This document shows positions 42,111 to 53,771 of a stretch of DNA of 64,000 nucleotides, piece after piece. This DNA comes from Odontocerum albicorne (taxonomy: Eukaryota; Arthropoda; Insecta; Trichoptera; Odontoceridae). Made by a program: the position numbers and the translations under genes. The notes below the pieces were generated by a model. That model searched no databases and was not told where the DNA came from. It saw only the letters and a program-made list of their open reading frames with translations. How positions within the stretch are numbered: the stretch's first letter is position 1; the number at the start of each line of letters is the position of its first letter. Where the stretch lies: the NCBI GenBank assembly GCA_949825065.1, contig OX463848.1:32827491-32891490 (forward strand), read 5' to 3'.

Positions 42111-42424
42111 GATTTGACCTGGCACGTTATATTTGATAATAGAGTAGCGCTCGAACGTGAAACTACAAGCTTTCAAAATGTCGTGCTTTTGAAAAATGAT
42201 AATGGGTTGATAAAGTTTGTAATTATGGCACCTTGAAATTGACGAATAAATATATAGAAGTAATATGTTATCACCCTCAAAATAAGAAAGTACATTGTAT
42301 AGTACACACATGTATGCAAGAAAAAAATTATGAGATTCTTCAACTGGTATTGCAGGTAAAAAATCATGATTAGAAGACAACTATACTGGTTGAAGAAATT
42401 ATGGAAGTAATTTCTCTTTATTCT
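42111..42424. other. No gene seen
   Basis: Overlapping minus-strand frames (42093-42436) have no recognised domain. Confidence 0.35.
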
Positions 42425-42790
42425 TCTTCCTGGCACTGTCCCAACTCATTGCCTAGGTAGGCTGTTGGGGTCGGCTCGTCTCGTTTTCAGGCTGTATGTT
42501 CTTCGGTTCTGGGTGTCGCTTTCATCTAGGCCGTTTATCTGCAGGAGTTTGGAGCATTGAGTTATCCAGGAGTTCTTTGTTCTTCCTCTGGACGGCTGTC
42601 GAGGAAGATTCACAGGCATTGCCTGATTTACCGTATGGTCTGGTGATCTCCGTCTTATGTGCCCGTACCATTTCAGCTGTCGCACTTCCAGCTTACTGTT
42701 TATGTCAGTGATCCCCAGGCTACCACGAATACGTGAGCTCTTAATTCTATATTTTAGTGATACTCCTGTCGAACACCTAAGCATTCGCAT
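42425..42790 (-). mobile_element. LINE family D 3' end, long open frame
   Basis: 114 codons without interruption: MRMLRCSTGVSLKYRIKSSR, IRGSLGITDINSKLEVRQLK, WYGHIRRRSPDHTVNQAMPV, GRTKNSWITQ and SLKTRRADPNS. This is the end of an RTE-like protein (LRW..GV...DRIRN..IRG...V..I..K....L.WYGHV.RR...). It is younger than most LINE pieces here, since the frame is intact. 5'-truncated. Confidence 0.85.
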
Positions 42791-43399
42791 TTCTGACAGA
42801 CACGCGAAGTGATTTCACTTTGTTACCCTTTATTCAAAGCTGCTGCCTCAAAGGTCAATATAGCCATTAAAATCGCCAACCTTCGAAGTGGAAAGGAAAT
42901 TTGAAGTAAAATATATAAAATAAACTATTTGTAGATACGTTATCTCGCATTAGTAGATCACAGCTGTGATCACACGGAATCAACAGATAAAGTCTCTTTG
43001 CTGAACAAATAATGTTATAATTAACCAGCCTGAACGTCTATCAAACAGTTTCGAATTGTTATTTTTCAATTAGCTCTAATTGCCCTCTGTCTATCGCCGG
43101 GAAAAAACGTAGCCACATTGTTTTTTTTTCTCCGCTTGTTAGTTGTTTTAAAAGTGAGCCAGCCCCTGTGTTCCTCTTCATCCCGCCTTCCTTCTCCATA
43201 CCTCTTAATGTAAGGTAAACAATTTAAACACCTCAGTTATAAAACCCACTAATTGCATTTTATTAAAAAGACTAAAAATTCTGATTCAACTGCACTATGA
43301 TTAATTATTTTTTTCATTTAAATACATTATGACTTAATGTGGTGAGGGAAGTACTAGGAAAGTATTAAATTGTATTACACTTTCGTTATATAGTATACA
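42791..43399. other. No gene recognised
   Basis: A non-repetitive, GC-richer stretch lies at about 43080-43205 (CCCTCTGTCTATCGCCGGG, CATCCCGCCTTCCTTC). The rest is AT-rich. Confidence 0.35.
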
Positions 43400-43580
43400 T
43401 TAAAACTTAGTGATCGTATTGCCATGTGGTAATCTCTTCCAACTAATCAGAAAGACGTTAAATAGGTCTTGAATGAAAACCAGAATGGAATCCTTTTTAA
43501 ATCTGGTTTCCGGCTGGAATCGAACCCCATACCCGGGCTGGGAGATATAGGTCTTACCAACTAGGCCACAGAGGTCATCA
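43400..43580 (-). mobile_element. SINE, full length, minus strand
   Basis: The inverted tail TATTGCCATGTGGTAATCTC, then TTCCAACTAATCAGAAAGAC, middle AAAACCAGAATGGAATCC, box B GGAATCGAACCCCATACCC and box A TCTTACCAACTAGGCCACAG are all readable. It is one of the better copies. Confidence 0.85.
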
Positions 43581-43639
43581 AAGTACGATTGGATCAGGAG
43601 AATAATATTTTGAAAAAAGAAAACGTAGACTTCTATTCA

Positions 43640-43815
43640 AACACACAACTTTCGCTTTCTCCAAATTCATATATCTCGTCAGGCAAATCTTATATTATTT
43701 GTACTTCTCACATTATCTTTTTTCAACATCTGGTCCGCTTGATCTAACCACGTTTTCTTTGGTATACTTCTTCCACGCACATCTTACACATTTGACTTAA
43801 TGTGCTTTACTTTTT
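43640..43815 (-). mobile_element. LINE family B fragment
   Basis: The reverse complement of about 43733-43775 translates PKKTWLDQADQMLK, the WLDQ landmark of family B. The remainder is decayed. Confidence 0.6.
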
Positions 43816-44894
43816 CTTTTTTTTTTTTTTTACAAAAAAAAATGAACCTGTGTTATCTTATCACTAGGTATCACGGATTAAAATACGAAGGGATGAAAAT
43901 TATTGTAATGAAATATGTTTTTAAACTTTCGTGATTCTTTGTTTTAGTTTTACAAAGACTTAAGCAGTGTTATACCTAGGAATAGGATTCAACCTAGAAT
44001 CAACATAGTATTCCATAATCAAATCTAAGCGACAACCATATGAAAATGAACAATTACTTCAACTACTCCCGGAGTTGGCTGGAACCGTGCGCTCACGTTA
44101 CGGTTGAGAGGCCACTACAGGCCAAAGGGTATGCACTTATAGAAAAATGCAATTAATTTAAGGTGAAATCGACTACAAACAAGTCCTGAAGATTAAAATT
44201 GCAACGTTTTCGAATTCTCGGTATCATAAGTCCATCCACTTAATACAAAACCCCGTAAACCCTTCAAAACATAACAGTAAATTAGTGCATTGTCAATCTA
44301 AAGGTAAAAACTAAAGCAACTACGTAATGAAGGAGAGATTCTGAAGGGGAACACTTCATAACCTGTTAGTATGAACAAGTATTTCGCTTGCTATTATTAA
44401 CGACCGAATGACTTTATAGATTTTTTCTTCCAGAACTGCCCTTTAAATATAACTAACTTTCTACTCATTGGCAATGGTTAGTTTCCTCAACAGTCTATTT
44501 CTATTTCCCAACTAACTCTCTCTGCAATTGATTTTAATTTTAAAATACACTTAGAATTGATTTTAATTTTAAAATACACCTATTATCTGGTTTTGGAGGG
44601 CATTATGAGATGTGCCCAAACCTTACGATAGCTTATCTTTCTCAAGTGTTTTTTGCCTATAGAATTAAGAATATGCTCAATTAAAGAATATACTCGTATG
44701 TTTACCTAAACACACTACATTGCTACCAATGAACTAGTTATTTATTAGTTTATATATCATTTTGTTCATTTCTAAAATAAATTGATAACAATTACGTCTC
44801 AAATTATTTACATGCTTATCTCATATATTGTATCTTATATTTATATGCTTTCGTTATTGGTTCATTTTCAATAATAATTTTAATAAATTGATAA
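43816..44894. other. No gene seen
   Basis: AT-rich. A 27-bp duplication (AATTGATTTTAATTTTAAAA and flanks) lies at about 44526-44580. TACTCGTA at 44691-44698. Confidence 0.4.
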
Positions 44895-45215
44895 TTTATA
44901 TGGTGCCGTTCAGAGATTAGACTGTCCTTTACAAAGCTTGAGAGACTCGGGATTCCAGCCCACTATTATTGACAGATTAAAAGTATAACAACAAGTTCAT
45001 ACAATTTGAGTGTTACGACAAGCATATGTACATAGAGACGTGACTGCGGCCATTACATTAGGCACTTCTTCGAATCTGCATATGTTTATAAAAAGGTATT
45101 CGGTAAGATAACTGCAGAAAACTTACCAAGGGAAAACGAACTACAAAGAAATCTTTGTTGATCTTCCGGTAATTGATAGTAACAAATTCGGCTTTAGTGT
45201 AGTATATCTCTATCA
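44895..45215 (+). mobile_element. Repeat family R, uninterrupted copy
   Basis: TTTATATGGTGCCGTTCAGA, GACTCGGGATTCCAGCCCAC, GACTGCGGCCATTACATTAG, GAACTACAAAGAAATCTTTG and TTCGGCTTTAGTGTAGTAT appear in order, about 320 bp. It serves as the reference for R because nothing is inserted. The ends are diffuse and no target duplication was found. Confidence 0.75.
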
Positions 45216-45499
45216 CTTAAAGGCAGACCATTGCACGTTATAGTGCCCCACCCTATTGGATCAATTCGGAATAATCAATGTTTTCAATGAAGATGAAATC
45301 GACTTCAAAGTCTTCTCTGAAAGAACATTTCTCAGACACAGATTCGAAAAATCCCATTAAGGGATTTGATTAAAACGAGACTTTTGGAAATAGTCCGTTC
45401 GCCACAACGCCGTTATTTTTATACACATCTATACAAAGTTAACCTGTTTTAATTTTTAATAAACAATGAAAACTTAATATGTTATTTGAAATTAAATTT
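45216..45499. other. No gene seen
   Basis: AT-rich unique sequence. Confidence 0.4.
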
Positions 45500-45820
45500 G
45501 ACGAGTATATAGCAGATTTTTTGCGTAGTCAGTGAAGGCAGTATAGTAGTTTGTTCTGCACGTCCATTAACGTATTAAAGACACGTTTGGTGACGCGTCA
45601 AGCCCACTTACTCCGCACATAACACCGACCTATTCTTGCTGGCTGTCGCTCGTTCTGAAAACAAGCCGGAATTAGTACAACATACACGGACGTAATTCGT
45701 CTTGCCACTGGAAACAGCGTGCCGCAGGAAGCGATGGTTTGTACGAGCCGTTAATGTACTCAAGATATCGTTACTAATGCGCCTTATCCACATCACGCCA
45801 ATCACAAAACAATTTCGATC
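45500..45820. repeat. GC-rich island with diverged direct repeats about 182 bp apart
   Basis: CATTAACGTATTAAAGACAC (about 45565) and CGTTAATGTACTCAAGATAT (about 45748) begin two related segments of at least 45 bp (about 65% alike by eye), so this may be 1.3 units of a satellite. The minus-strand frame 45608-45805 has no known domain. The composition contrasts strongly with the surroundings. Confidence 0.35.
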
Positions 45821-45999
45821 ATTTTAAAAACAAATCTGTTTGTAAATGGAAAAAAAAGGACAAATAAGTTTAAAAAAACTTAAAACAAAAAAATTATTTT
45901 ACTTAGAAATTTGATATTTTTTTATGTACGAGTATTTTCAAAAGTAACAGAAAACGAAAGGTTTATTTTGTTTTATAAACACTTTCATGGTGTAAAATA

Positions 46000-46065
46000 T
46001 ACTTTAGTAGCCTTATTGATATGAAGCAATATATTCCAATCCAGAAAGATATTAGCTAGGCTTTA
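46000..46065 (-). mobile_element. SINE/LINE A tail fragment
   Basis: CCTTATTGATATGAAGCAAT and ATTCCAATCCAGAAAGAT are the inverted tail without a head. Confidence 0.5.
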
Positions 46066-46395
46066 AGCGAAAACTATTGTAGTTAGAAAACCTTTTTTTT
46101 AATTGTTTGCCAACTTTATGTTAATGTGTATGTTTCATTTACAGTATCAAAAAATATCAATGAATATCAGATAATTTTTAAACTAATATATATCAATGAT
46201 TTAACAAATCATTTTTAAACTATAGTATTAGGTGCTAACATAAGTTGTGTCCGTTTTTTTTTTCAATTTAAAAATGAGCACCAAAAGTAAAATAAAATGG
46301 TAAATGTTATACGTCATTCGAAAGAGAACTTTTTTCTCCATAAGATATTGTGTTTGCTTTTACGTTACATATATTATTTTATTTGATTAGAAGAA

Positions 46396-46545
46396 AAATG
46401 TTTGAAGGGGATCTTCATGAATAATATGGTTTAAGTGGTCCTCATCGAAGTCCACTGGTCGTCCAGAACACTCTATGTCTTTCAGGTCGAAATTACCGTC
46501 TTTGAAACGCAAAAACCATCAACGAGTTGTTCTTTTATTCAAAGC
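46396..46545 (-). pseudogene. mariner transposase N-terminal fragment
   Basis: The minus strand reads NKRTTR, stop, WFLRFKDGNFDLKDIECSGR, PVDFDEDHLNHIIHEDPLQT. It is the helix-turn-helix to linker region of mariner transposases (WF.RFK.G.FDLKD..RSGRP...D...L...IE.DP.QT). The catalytic DD(D) region is deleted. Confidence 0.8.
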
Positions 46546-46587
46546 ATATTTATCGTACATGTTGCAAATACAGCTTTGGTAGCTGAA

Positions 46588-46632
46588 TCAATCGAGGGAA
46601 TACAGCTTTGGTAGCTGTATTCCCTCGATTGA
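46588..46632. repeat. Perfect 20-bp hairpin inside the mariner element
   Basis: TCAATCGAGGGAATACAGCT (46588-46607), loop TTGGT, then its exact complement (46613-46632). CAGCTTTGGTAGCTG also occurs directly at 46571-46585, overlapping the design of the loop. This looks like template switching at the deletion junction. Confidence 0.9.
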
Positions 46633-46855
46633 ACGCGAACAGAAGGAGGTGTCGATAATGCTCACTTTCGTGTACTTGACATTCCATTTTGAAGGCTTGT
46701 AATCAAATAAAATAATATATGTAACGTAAAAGCAAACACAATATCTTATAGAGCAGAAAATTTTCTTTCCAATGACGTATAACATTTACCGTTTTACTTT
46801 TGGTGCTCATTTTTTAATTGAAAAAAACGGACACAACTTATGTTAATACCCAATA

Positions 46856-47109
46856 CATCAATGATATTAATGTCAGTGTTCATCTTATGCACAGTTCAGT
46901 CATGTTAGAATAATAATGAATGGTATAATTATACAGACGACGTTAAAAAAGCACTCATTATTTCATAATTTAAGTCACTACCCTCATATACTGTGAAAGC
47001 GTTGAATTAAATATGTCCACATCCAAATATACTCTCGGTACTTTCTCACTATTGGGGTACTCTTATACATTGTAGAAACCTTTTAAATTCTTAAAAACAT
47101 CGACGACGA
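46856..47109. other. No gene seen
   Basis: AT-rich unique sequence. Confidence 0.4.
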
Positions 47110-47670
47110 ACAAAGTGGGTATTCTAAGAAATCAAGATTCTTCTTCACGTGTCCTGCCGGGTCCCCCCGACGTTGACGACCATCCGAGAGAAAGCTTCCC
47201 TGTCCTGGGCGGCGCGAAACAGCTCCCCCACAGTTCTGACGCCGGTCCATTGTCGGATGTTTCGAAGCCAGGAGAGCTGTCTTCTGCCGACCCCTCTGCG
47301 GCCCTCGATCTTCCCCTTCATGACGAGCTGAAGTACGGTGTATTTGTCACCTCTCATTACATGGCCAAAATATGATGTTTTACGGAGCTTAACAGTGGTG
47401 AATAGTTCTCTATTTGCATTGGCTCTACGTAGTACATCAGTGTTTGTTATCATATCGGTCCAAGATATTCTTAACATTCTACGGTGGATCCACATTTCAA
47501 ACGCTTCAAGGCGGTTTCTTATGTTAACTTTAAGAGTCCACGCCTCTACGCCGTAAAGTAAGACAGACCATACGTAACATTTGACCATTCTTTGTCTCAG
47601 CTTTAAGTTTATATTATCGTCACAAAGAAGGTTTTTCATTTTATTAAAAGCCGTTCGTGCCGCTTCTATT
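47110..47670 (-). mobile_element. LINE C-terminal part with intact 164-codon frame
   Basis: The frame runs from about 47668 (IEAARTAFNKMKNLLCDDNI) through VWSVLLYGVEAWTL, RLEAFEMWIHRRMLRISWTD, VLRRANANRELFTTVKLRKT, SYFGHVMRGDKYTVLQLVMK, GKIEGRRGVGRRQLSWLRNI and AFSRMVVNVGGTRQDT, ending at 47145. It is the full region after the reverse transcriptase of an RTE-like LINE, without stops, so it is one of the youngest LINE insertions here. It is 5'-truncated at about 47670, next to a duplicated GATTACATACATGAATCGA. Confidence 0.88.
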
Positions 47671-47706
47671 CAGATTACATACATGAATCGAGATTACATA
47701 CATGAA
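47668..47706. repeat. 19-bp direct duplication at the LINE 5' border
   Basis: GATTACATACATGAATCGA twice in tandem directly next to the truncated 5' end of the LINE. Confidence 0.85.
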
Positions 47707-48025
47707 TCGATTCGTTGCTAAGTTACAGGTGAAATTATATATAAAATACGATTTTTCCATAAACTTCATTAAAACAGTTTTTAAAGAAAAATATTCAATT
47801 CGTCCTTTTGAAGAATATCGTGCTGAAAGTTTTGATTTCATTCTATAAATATGAATTCTTTTGCAAAATAATATATTCAGACGGAATGCAGAATAAATCT
47901 GGAACTCTTTTCCCACGGGAAGTGATTTTTTGAGCTTTTACCAAATGGAAATAGTTTGAACCATGTTATCGAAGAACGTTTATTTTAAATTGGAAAAATA
48001 AAGATACTTTTTCTGAACAATTAGC
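47707..48025. other. No gene seen
   Basis: AT-rich. Confidence 0.4.
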
Positions 48026-48230
48026 ATTTATTTGTAGACTTACATTGTTTGTATCCTGAAAAAGGGATACATAAAATTGTGAGATACTTTTACTTACATT
48101 TATTTGTACACTTACATTGTTTATATCCTGAAAAAAGGAAATATAAAAATGTGAGACTTTTACATACATTTATTTGAACACTTATATTGTTTATATCCTG
48201 AAAAGAGGAAATATTGTTATAATTGTAAGA
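48026..48230. repeat. Tandem array, about 68-72 bp unit, 3 copies
   Basis: Units contain CATTTATTTGTACACTTACA, TTGTTTATATCCTGAAAA and GTGAGACTTTTAC, with small indels. Confidence 0.85.
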
Positions 48231-49079
48231 TATGCTTCCTTCCTTTTTTGTTATAATATGGTGCCGCAAAGCGAATGTTTGATTTTTTTATGAATTATTG
48301 TCGACCGTTTACAAAACTATGTTATGCATTATCATTTATTTATTTCTCAAGCTTCCACAAAATACAATAAAGAAGGTTTGTAGTTAAGTAAAAGTATTAT
48401 TTTGACATAACAGTATGCTATTTTTTTTTCATGAAGTCAATACTATTGTGAACCATAAGTATTCAAACAAATTTGTCGAAATATGGTGAAAATGTATTAA
48501 TGATAAATAAATTGTACATTTACAGCAATGTTAAATTTCAGTAAGAAAAATACAACAATATAGATGCAAAAAATATGAATAAACCGATTCAGTACGTATC
48601 TAACTTCTGAAGGACGAAGAAATCCAATACGCGTTTGAAGGAACTTATTAGATTGAATAGTAGAATAGAACTTAATAGATTGAATTGCTTTAATATACAC
48701 AAACCACTTACATAATTCATATAATCTGCTGACAAAAACAAGTACCTACGTACTACTACATACAACAAGCCGATTTCCAGAAGGCCCAGAGCCGTAAGGC
48801 ATGTAGAAAACAACACTAACTCCATTCACACGTTTATATACCTCAAAAAATTTTCCACCTCCCTCTTCAAATATTAAAAATAGATTCAACAGTTATAAAG
48901 ACATCCTCACAAGAATATAAATTTAAACCTGAATTATGAAAACATCAATAAACAATTAAATTAAATGAAAGAACACAACTCTTTATGCATATTCATACTT
49001 ACGAGTAGTTGTATACATTAACATTTCAAAATCCGTAAATATAAAATTATTTTATATCTATATCTTAAGTTAGCCTAAC
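48231..49079. other. No gene seen
   Basis: AT-rich. The minus-strand frames at 48497-48825 have no known domain. TACGAGTA at 49000-49007. Confidence 0.35.
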
Positions 49080-49400
49080 CCTGATATGTGATCTGTTATC
49101 TCCAGGACTCTCTTAATATGTTGACATCCAGCACTCCTTACTTTTTTAGGTCTTCCGTAGAACCGATTGTCGGTGGATATGTCATGTATTGACATGTCGA
49201 TATCCCTTGATTTATACAATCTTTCCACGAGGTCTCATTTCCACCCCATCTCACAATATCCTCTTCCTGACAGTTCTTAAGTATGGGAATACTCATTTCA
49301 ATAGTTCTGAGCATCCTTTTTGTTTTAATTATATCTGCTCTAGACCTATTTCATAAGTCATGATTAGTCTCACAAATGCTTCGTAATTTTTTAACTTTAT
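49080..49400 (-). mobile_element. LINE C-terminal relic
   Basis: Minus-strand reading, with frame changes, gives TKRMLRTIEMSIPILKNCQE, EDIVRW, and later STDNRFYGRPKKVRSAGCQH with IKRV. It fits (R..RTIEM...R.......EDI..W) and the GRPRKRW end of RTE/I-like LINEs. Strongly decayed. Confidence 0.5.
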
Positions 49401-50274
49401 ATATATCATATGTATATATTATTCTAGACCACTTATTTCTTTATAGGGATTAGTTTAACTGAGCAAATTATAATTTAGACGTTTGAATTCCATCCCTTGT
49501 TCAATAGATGTGTCATCAATCAATCAAGGAAATATTCCATTTAAAATGAAAATCAATTTTAAATCGTATTTAAAGAAGAATAAAAATATGTGTATATTGT
49601 ACAAAAAAGATATTAATATTAAAACACGTAAACAAACATGATATCTAGAATCCATTGGTGTTTACAATATGTTCGACCCAAGCCAGTATTTTCGACTTCA
49701 TAATAATAGATATAATATTAGGTTACCAGACGATTTCCCTTATTTCCTGGTTTAAGCTCCTTAAATCTTAACGATCAACTAAAAATTTGTAAGCATCGAC
49801 GCTTAAATTTAAACGAAACTTCGGATGCCTAGTTTAGTAAAATGATCTTAAATGTTTATTTTAGGAAACAATGTTTCCATTTTAAATGCTAACAAACACT
49901 TAAGTCAAAATACACAAGGAAGAGGGCAATTTGCACTAACAACCCCTCCGAGTGGGGCGAGCAAATTTGATTCAGCAAAGGGGTAATGAAGATAATGCCT
50001 TTGTATTGTTACCTATGCACTTTAGCAGAATTGTTTATTTCCTTATAACAGGGAAATTTCCTTCTTTATATTTGGAGGACTTGTATTTACGTCATTTTAT
50101 GAACTTGTACAATTAAACAAATATTTTTCTTTAATTTATTGCTCAACAATGATTTTTTCAGATGAAGAAAAAAAGGCCCTTCTTTATATATATTTGGGTG
50201 TAATACAATAATTCCATTCCAATCGAATTGATAAAACCAAATCTTCATCAGCACAGAAACATACAAGTTCAATG
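49401..50274. other. No gene seen
   Basis: AT-rich, with a GC-richer patch at about 49915-49985. Confidence 0.4.
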
Positions 50275-50462
50275 TCCTCCGTGGCGAGTTGGCAAGATAC
50301 TTGTCTCCCAGCCCAGAGGTTTAGGGTTCGATTCCCATTTGAACCCATTTTTTTTAAAGATTCCAGTCTGGTTTTCACTTAATACAGTTTTTAATATATT
50401 TTTGGTTGATTGTAAGACATTACCTCATGGAAATAAGCCCGCCAGGTTATACTGTAAACAGC
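50275..50462 (+). mobile_element. SINE, full length
   Basis: CCTCCGTGGCGAGTTGGCAA (box A), TTAGGGTTCGATTCCCATTT (box B), GATTCCAGTCTGGTTTTCAC (middle), TGGTTGATTGTAAGAC and GCCCGCCAGGTTATACTGTA (tail end). It is one of the best copies, about 188 bp. Confidence 0.88.
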
Positions 50463-50478
50463 GAAAGTGTAATAAAAT

Positions 50479-50600
50479 ATTGTACATTGGAGCTTCCTTT
50501 CAACAGGACTTCTTCCGCGCAGCTAACGGGACATATAGGACCAACCATCATGTGTGATATTGATTAAATGTCCCCACACATGTAAAGGGGTAGATTTTTT
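50479..50600. repeat. Dispersed repeat family S, copy 2
   Basis: Matches 25360-25480 (GAGCTTCCTTTCAACAGGAC, GTGTGATATTGATTAAATGT). It sits just after a SINE. Class unknown. Confidence 0.55.
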
Positions 50601-52049
50601 TACACCAATCTTCTATCTGAAGAGATTTCAAGTTATTGTTAGTAATATAACAGAAACATCTTAATTAGAAATGTGCCTTTAAAATTACTCCTCAATGAGC
50701 TCAAATAACTAGAAAGGGTTAAAAGTCGCCCATCACTAGCGCGACAGGTTTACTGGTAACAAGAAATATTTTCTTAACATTGTTATTATAACAAACATCA
50801 CAAAACTAAATTTTAACTTATATGAGGAACATTTACATGTTTTCAATGTTCTGTGTTTCAGATAACTTCAAATTGTATTTTTCTTCAGAATCTAAATATG
50901 TTAGGCATTTGAGATTTAAAATAGTAAATTTCAGTAAAGTTTTGCTACCACTACACATAAACGGGGTATCAGGACAGCTTTTGAAAAATATATTAAACAA
51001 GGATGGACTTGCATTCCAATACAAAAATTACCGATTTATCTTAGAAATTGAAGCCACTCCTGAATTTTGACTGTATCCAACGCCACAAAATCCATAAAAT
51101 ATGTTCGTTTTTAAAAAGTAAGCTAAAATTTAAAAAAAAATCTGAATTAATTAAACATTCAAATTGAAATCGGTTCTACTGCATAAAAAACAGAAGTGAT
51201 TCGTTAATCAACAAATTTTCAATGTTTGGATATCTATATACTAATTATTTTCTCTATGTCATTTTAAGTGTTTTCAAAAATGTTGTTATTGCTTTAACTG
51301 AAAATGACTCAAAAGGATGCAATTTTCATAATCTAAAGTCTGTACTCCTAAATTTATAATTTGTAAATATTTGATAAAGAATTGAGTAACGTTTTCTAGC
51401 CAATAAAAAATTCAAGTAATGGTCTCCCACATAGTGTTTGATTTTAAGCTCGTTTTTCTCTGAAGCTTTCATTTTTGTCATGTATTCAACTTACATTTGC
51501 TTGATTTGATATTTTCCTCTGTGTTATTTCCAAATAATGGCAAAAAACACAACAGCTTTATTACTTTTTGACGCCAAACTAACGTTTAAAAAACGAGAGA
51601 TAACACAAATTCTCAAATAAAAAAAGTGACTTAGGCCTGAATTCATAGTCTGGCCTTAATACTTATTTGTAAATTTAAAATTTCGTGATGTATTCAGAGT
51701 CAGAAATCATACCATATGCTCCAAACTTTCAAGTTAAGTAATTAAATCTAGTATTTCCCTCATTCAAGAAAGCTACGACCAATATATGCATTCAAAATGA
51801 TCTAGTAAGAAAACACATACTTGGAATTTAGTGTTTAGGTCTATCTTCGGGTCTTAGTATTTTTAATTTTCCTCTAGATTTCAGTTGTGTATTTTTTTTA
51901 TTATTTAACTTTGTTCGGTGTATTTTAAAAGTATTGCAAGAAGTTTATCAAATGTGTATTTCAAATAGAAAAAAAACAATTATGTTGAAAGATGGGTGAC
52001 GCACGTTCTTTAGACAGGGTACAAACAATAATTGAATAAACAGTGCACT
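50601..52049. other. No gene recognised
   Basis: AT-rich. The 82-codon plus-strand frame 50822-51070 has unusually varied residues (LLPLHINGVSGQLLKNIL) and a TTTCAG upstream of ATAACTTC, but I recognise no domain and no donor site. Confidence 0.35.
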
Positions 52050-52165
52050 TTGCCTGACAGCACATCCAGCCCCTAATGGTGGCGGACGATGGTTGCTAAA
52101 AGGCAGCGAGCTTATTTCAAGAGTCAGGAGTGAGCAGCAATCAGGTACAGGTTTTTTTCCCCTAG
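52050..52165. other. GC-richer unique block
   Basis: CCAGCCCCTAATGGTGGCGG and AAAGGCAGCGAGC stand out from AT-rich flanks and are not repeated in the window. It could be regulatory or a repeat relic. Confidence 0.25.
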
Positions 52166-52514
52166 GACCACGTTAATTTCAAAATCGGGTTTGATCACAA
52201 AAAAAAATTCGATACTTATATAAGTATTTCTAGAAATCATTTAAAATTGTAGTCGATTTGTCTCGTTGCATTTTATTTGCAAGTCTAAAAATATTAATTA
52301 TTTGACTGATAATGTGAATATCAATAATGTAAAATCTGTATTGTATTGCAATAAAGCAATAAATATATATTCCACAATTTGCTAAGGAATGTATGCTAGA
52401 AATTGAAAAAAAATTACTCTTATCTCAAATACGCATTTCGTAAAGCATAATTTTAACCCAATGCCTACCATGATGGTTTCCATTTTTAAGGGCTCAAGTC
52501 TATTTTTCCCTTTA
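52166..52514. other. No gene seen
   Basis: AT-rich unique sequence. Confidence 0.4.
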
Positions 52515-52590
52515 CACATCTTTCTGAATGGCTGGAAGGGATTTTAACATTGCAATAAATTCTCTAGGTTATACTGTATACAACAAAAGT
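52515..52590 (+). mobile_element. SINE tail fragment
   Basis: TCTTTCTGAATGGCTGGAAG, ATTGCAATAAATTCTC and TAGGTTATACTGTATAC are the decayed SINE/LINE A tail. Confidence 0.5.
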
Positions 52591-53771
52591 GTTCTACACA
52601 AGGGAATTAATAAATTCCGAGTCACTTAAAAGAAAAATTTTATGCATTTTTACGTACGAGTACATAAATATTTTAGATTGGTATAACATTACATATTCTT
52701 TTAAAAAGTGTTATGATGATTATTTTATATGTAAGTTATCCCAAATAATAAATTATTTTAGTTGAATACTAATTCTAATTATGATCAGTGTCTTTTTTTT
52801 AAGCATAGCCACATAAAAAAACTCTTTTTTTATATGTTTTTATTTATTAAGGCACTTCATTGTAAAATATACAAATGGTGAGTTTATAAAAAAAACATTC
52901 TTTTCTTATCTACCAAACAACAGTAACACTGATAAGTGCCATTTGTTGGACAAAAGGCTAGAAAGGTATGTTCATAAGTTTGAAAACAAATTAAAAAAAC
53001 AGTAAAAAAAAATATTTGCAAATGTCACCTGAGACTAGGAACGAAAAAGGAAGGTGGAAAGAGACATGAAAAACAGTGTAATGTATAAATACATTTCGTC
53101 ATTGAAGAGATATGCAATATTATGTTTTATGTCGCTGTTTGAAGCAATCCAGTGAAGGGAAGAGTCTGTCAGCAGCCAGTAATTACTTTCAGAGTCGATC
53201 TTTGATATCATACATTGATAATTAATATTTCCATAATATAGAGTATACTAAAAATAAAATTAACAAATAGATCCGAAAATGAAATATTAAAAATGACTTG
53301 TTACATTCCATCACTTGCACTTGAAATGTATTAAAACAATTGTGTTATCTGGAAAAGCCAACTGCAAACTTTATTTAAGTCTTTCTTCATACTTTATGGA
53401 AAGAAGCTTTTATCATATTTTATAGAATGTTTTCGACTTTTTAGCAACAAGTGTTTAAGTTTCTCAAATAATCTTATGCAAAAGTTCCGCAAAATGAAAT
53501 ATTTATATTATTTTAAAACAACTTAAATTTTTGAGAAATTAATGTTATGTGTTGAAATTAATGTTTTGTATTGAAATTAATGTCTAACATAGAAAAACAT
53601 AATGTTTTGTGTTAAATCAATACTTACACAGTTACCAATACTTTTGACTATTAACATGTTTTATAGGTTCACGATGGTAGAAGTCATCAACGCTTAAATA
53701 AACACCGAAGCAACGATCCTTTGTCAGGATATTGCTGAATCTGAGTGTGTTGTTGCATATAAAGATAAATA
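52591..53771. other. No gene seen
   Basis: AT-rich. TACGAGTA at 52655-52662. GTGTTGAAATTAATG-type phrases repeat at 53540-53630. Confidence 0.4.

Larger units (their letters stand above)
46228..46853 (-). mobile_element. mariner deletion derivative with about 160-bp inverted repeats
   Basis: The ends are TTAGGTGCTAACATAAGTTG and, inverted, TTGGGTATTAACATAAGTTG. TA lies on both sides (46226-46227, 46854-46855). Inverted similarity extends for about 160 bp on each side (46228-46391 and 46693-46853), far beyond the usual 30 bp of a mariner. Inside is a transposase fragment on the minus strand and a perfect hairpin. Total 626 bp. Long arms plus a deleted core make this a fold-back type element. 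Confidence 0.85.
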
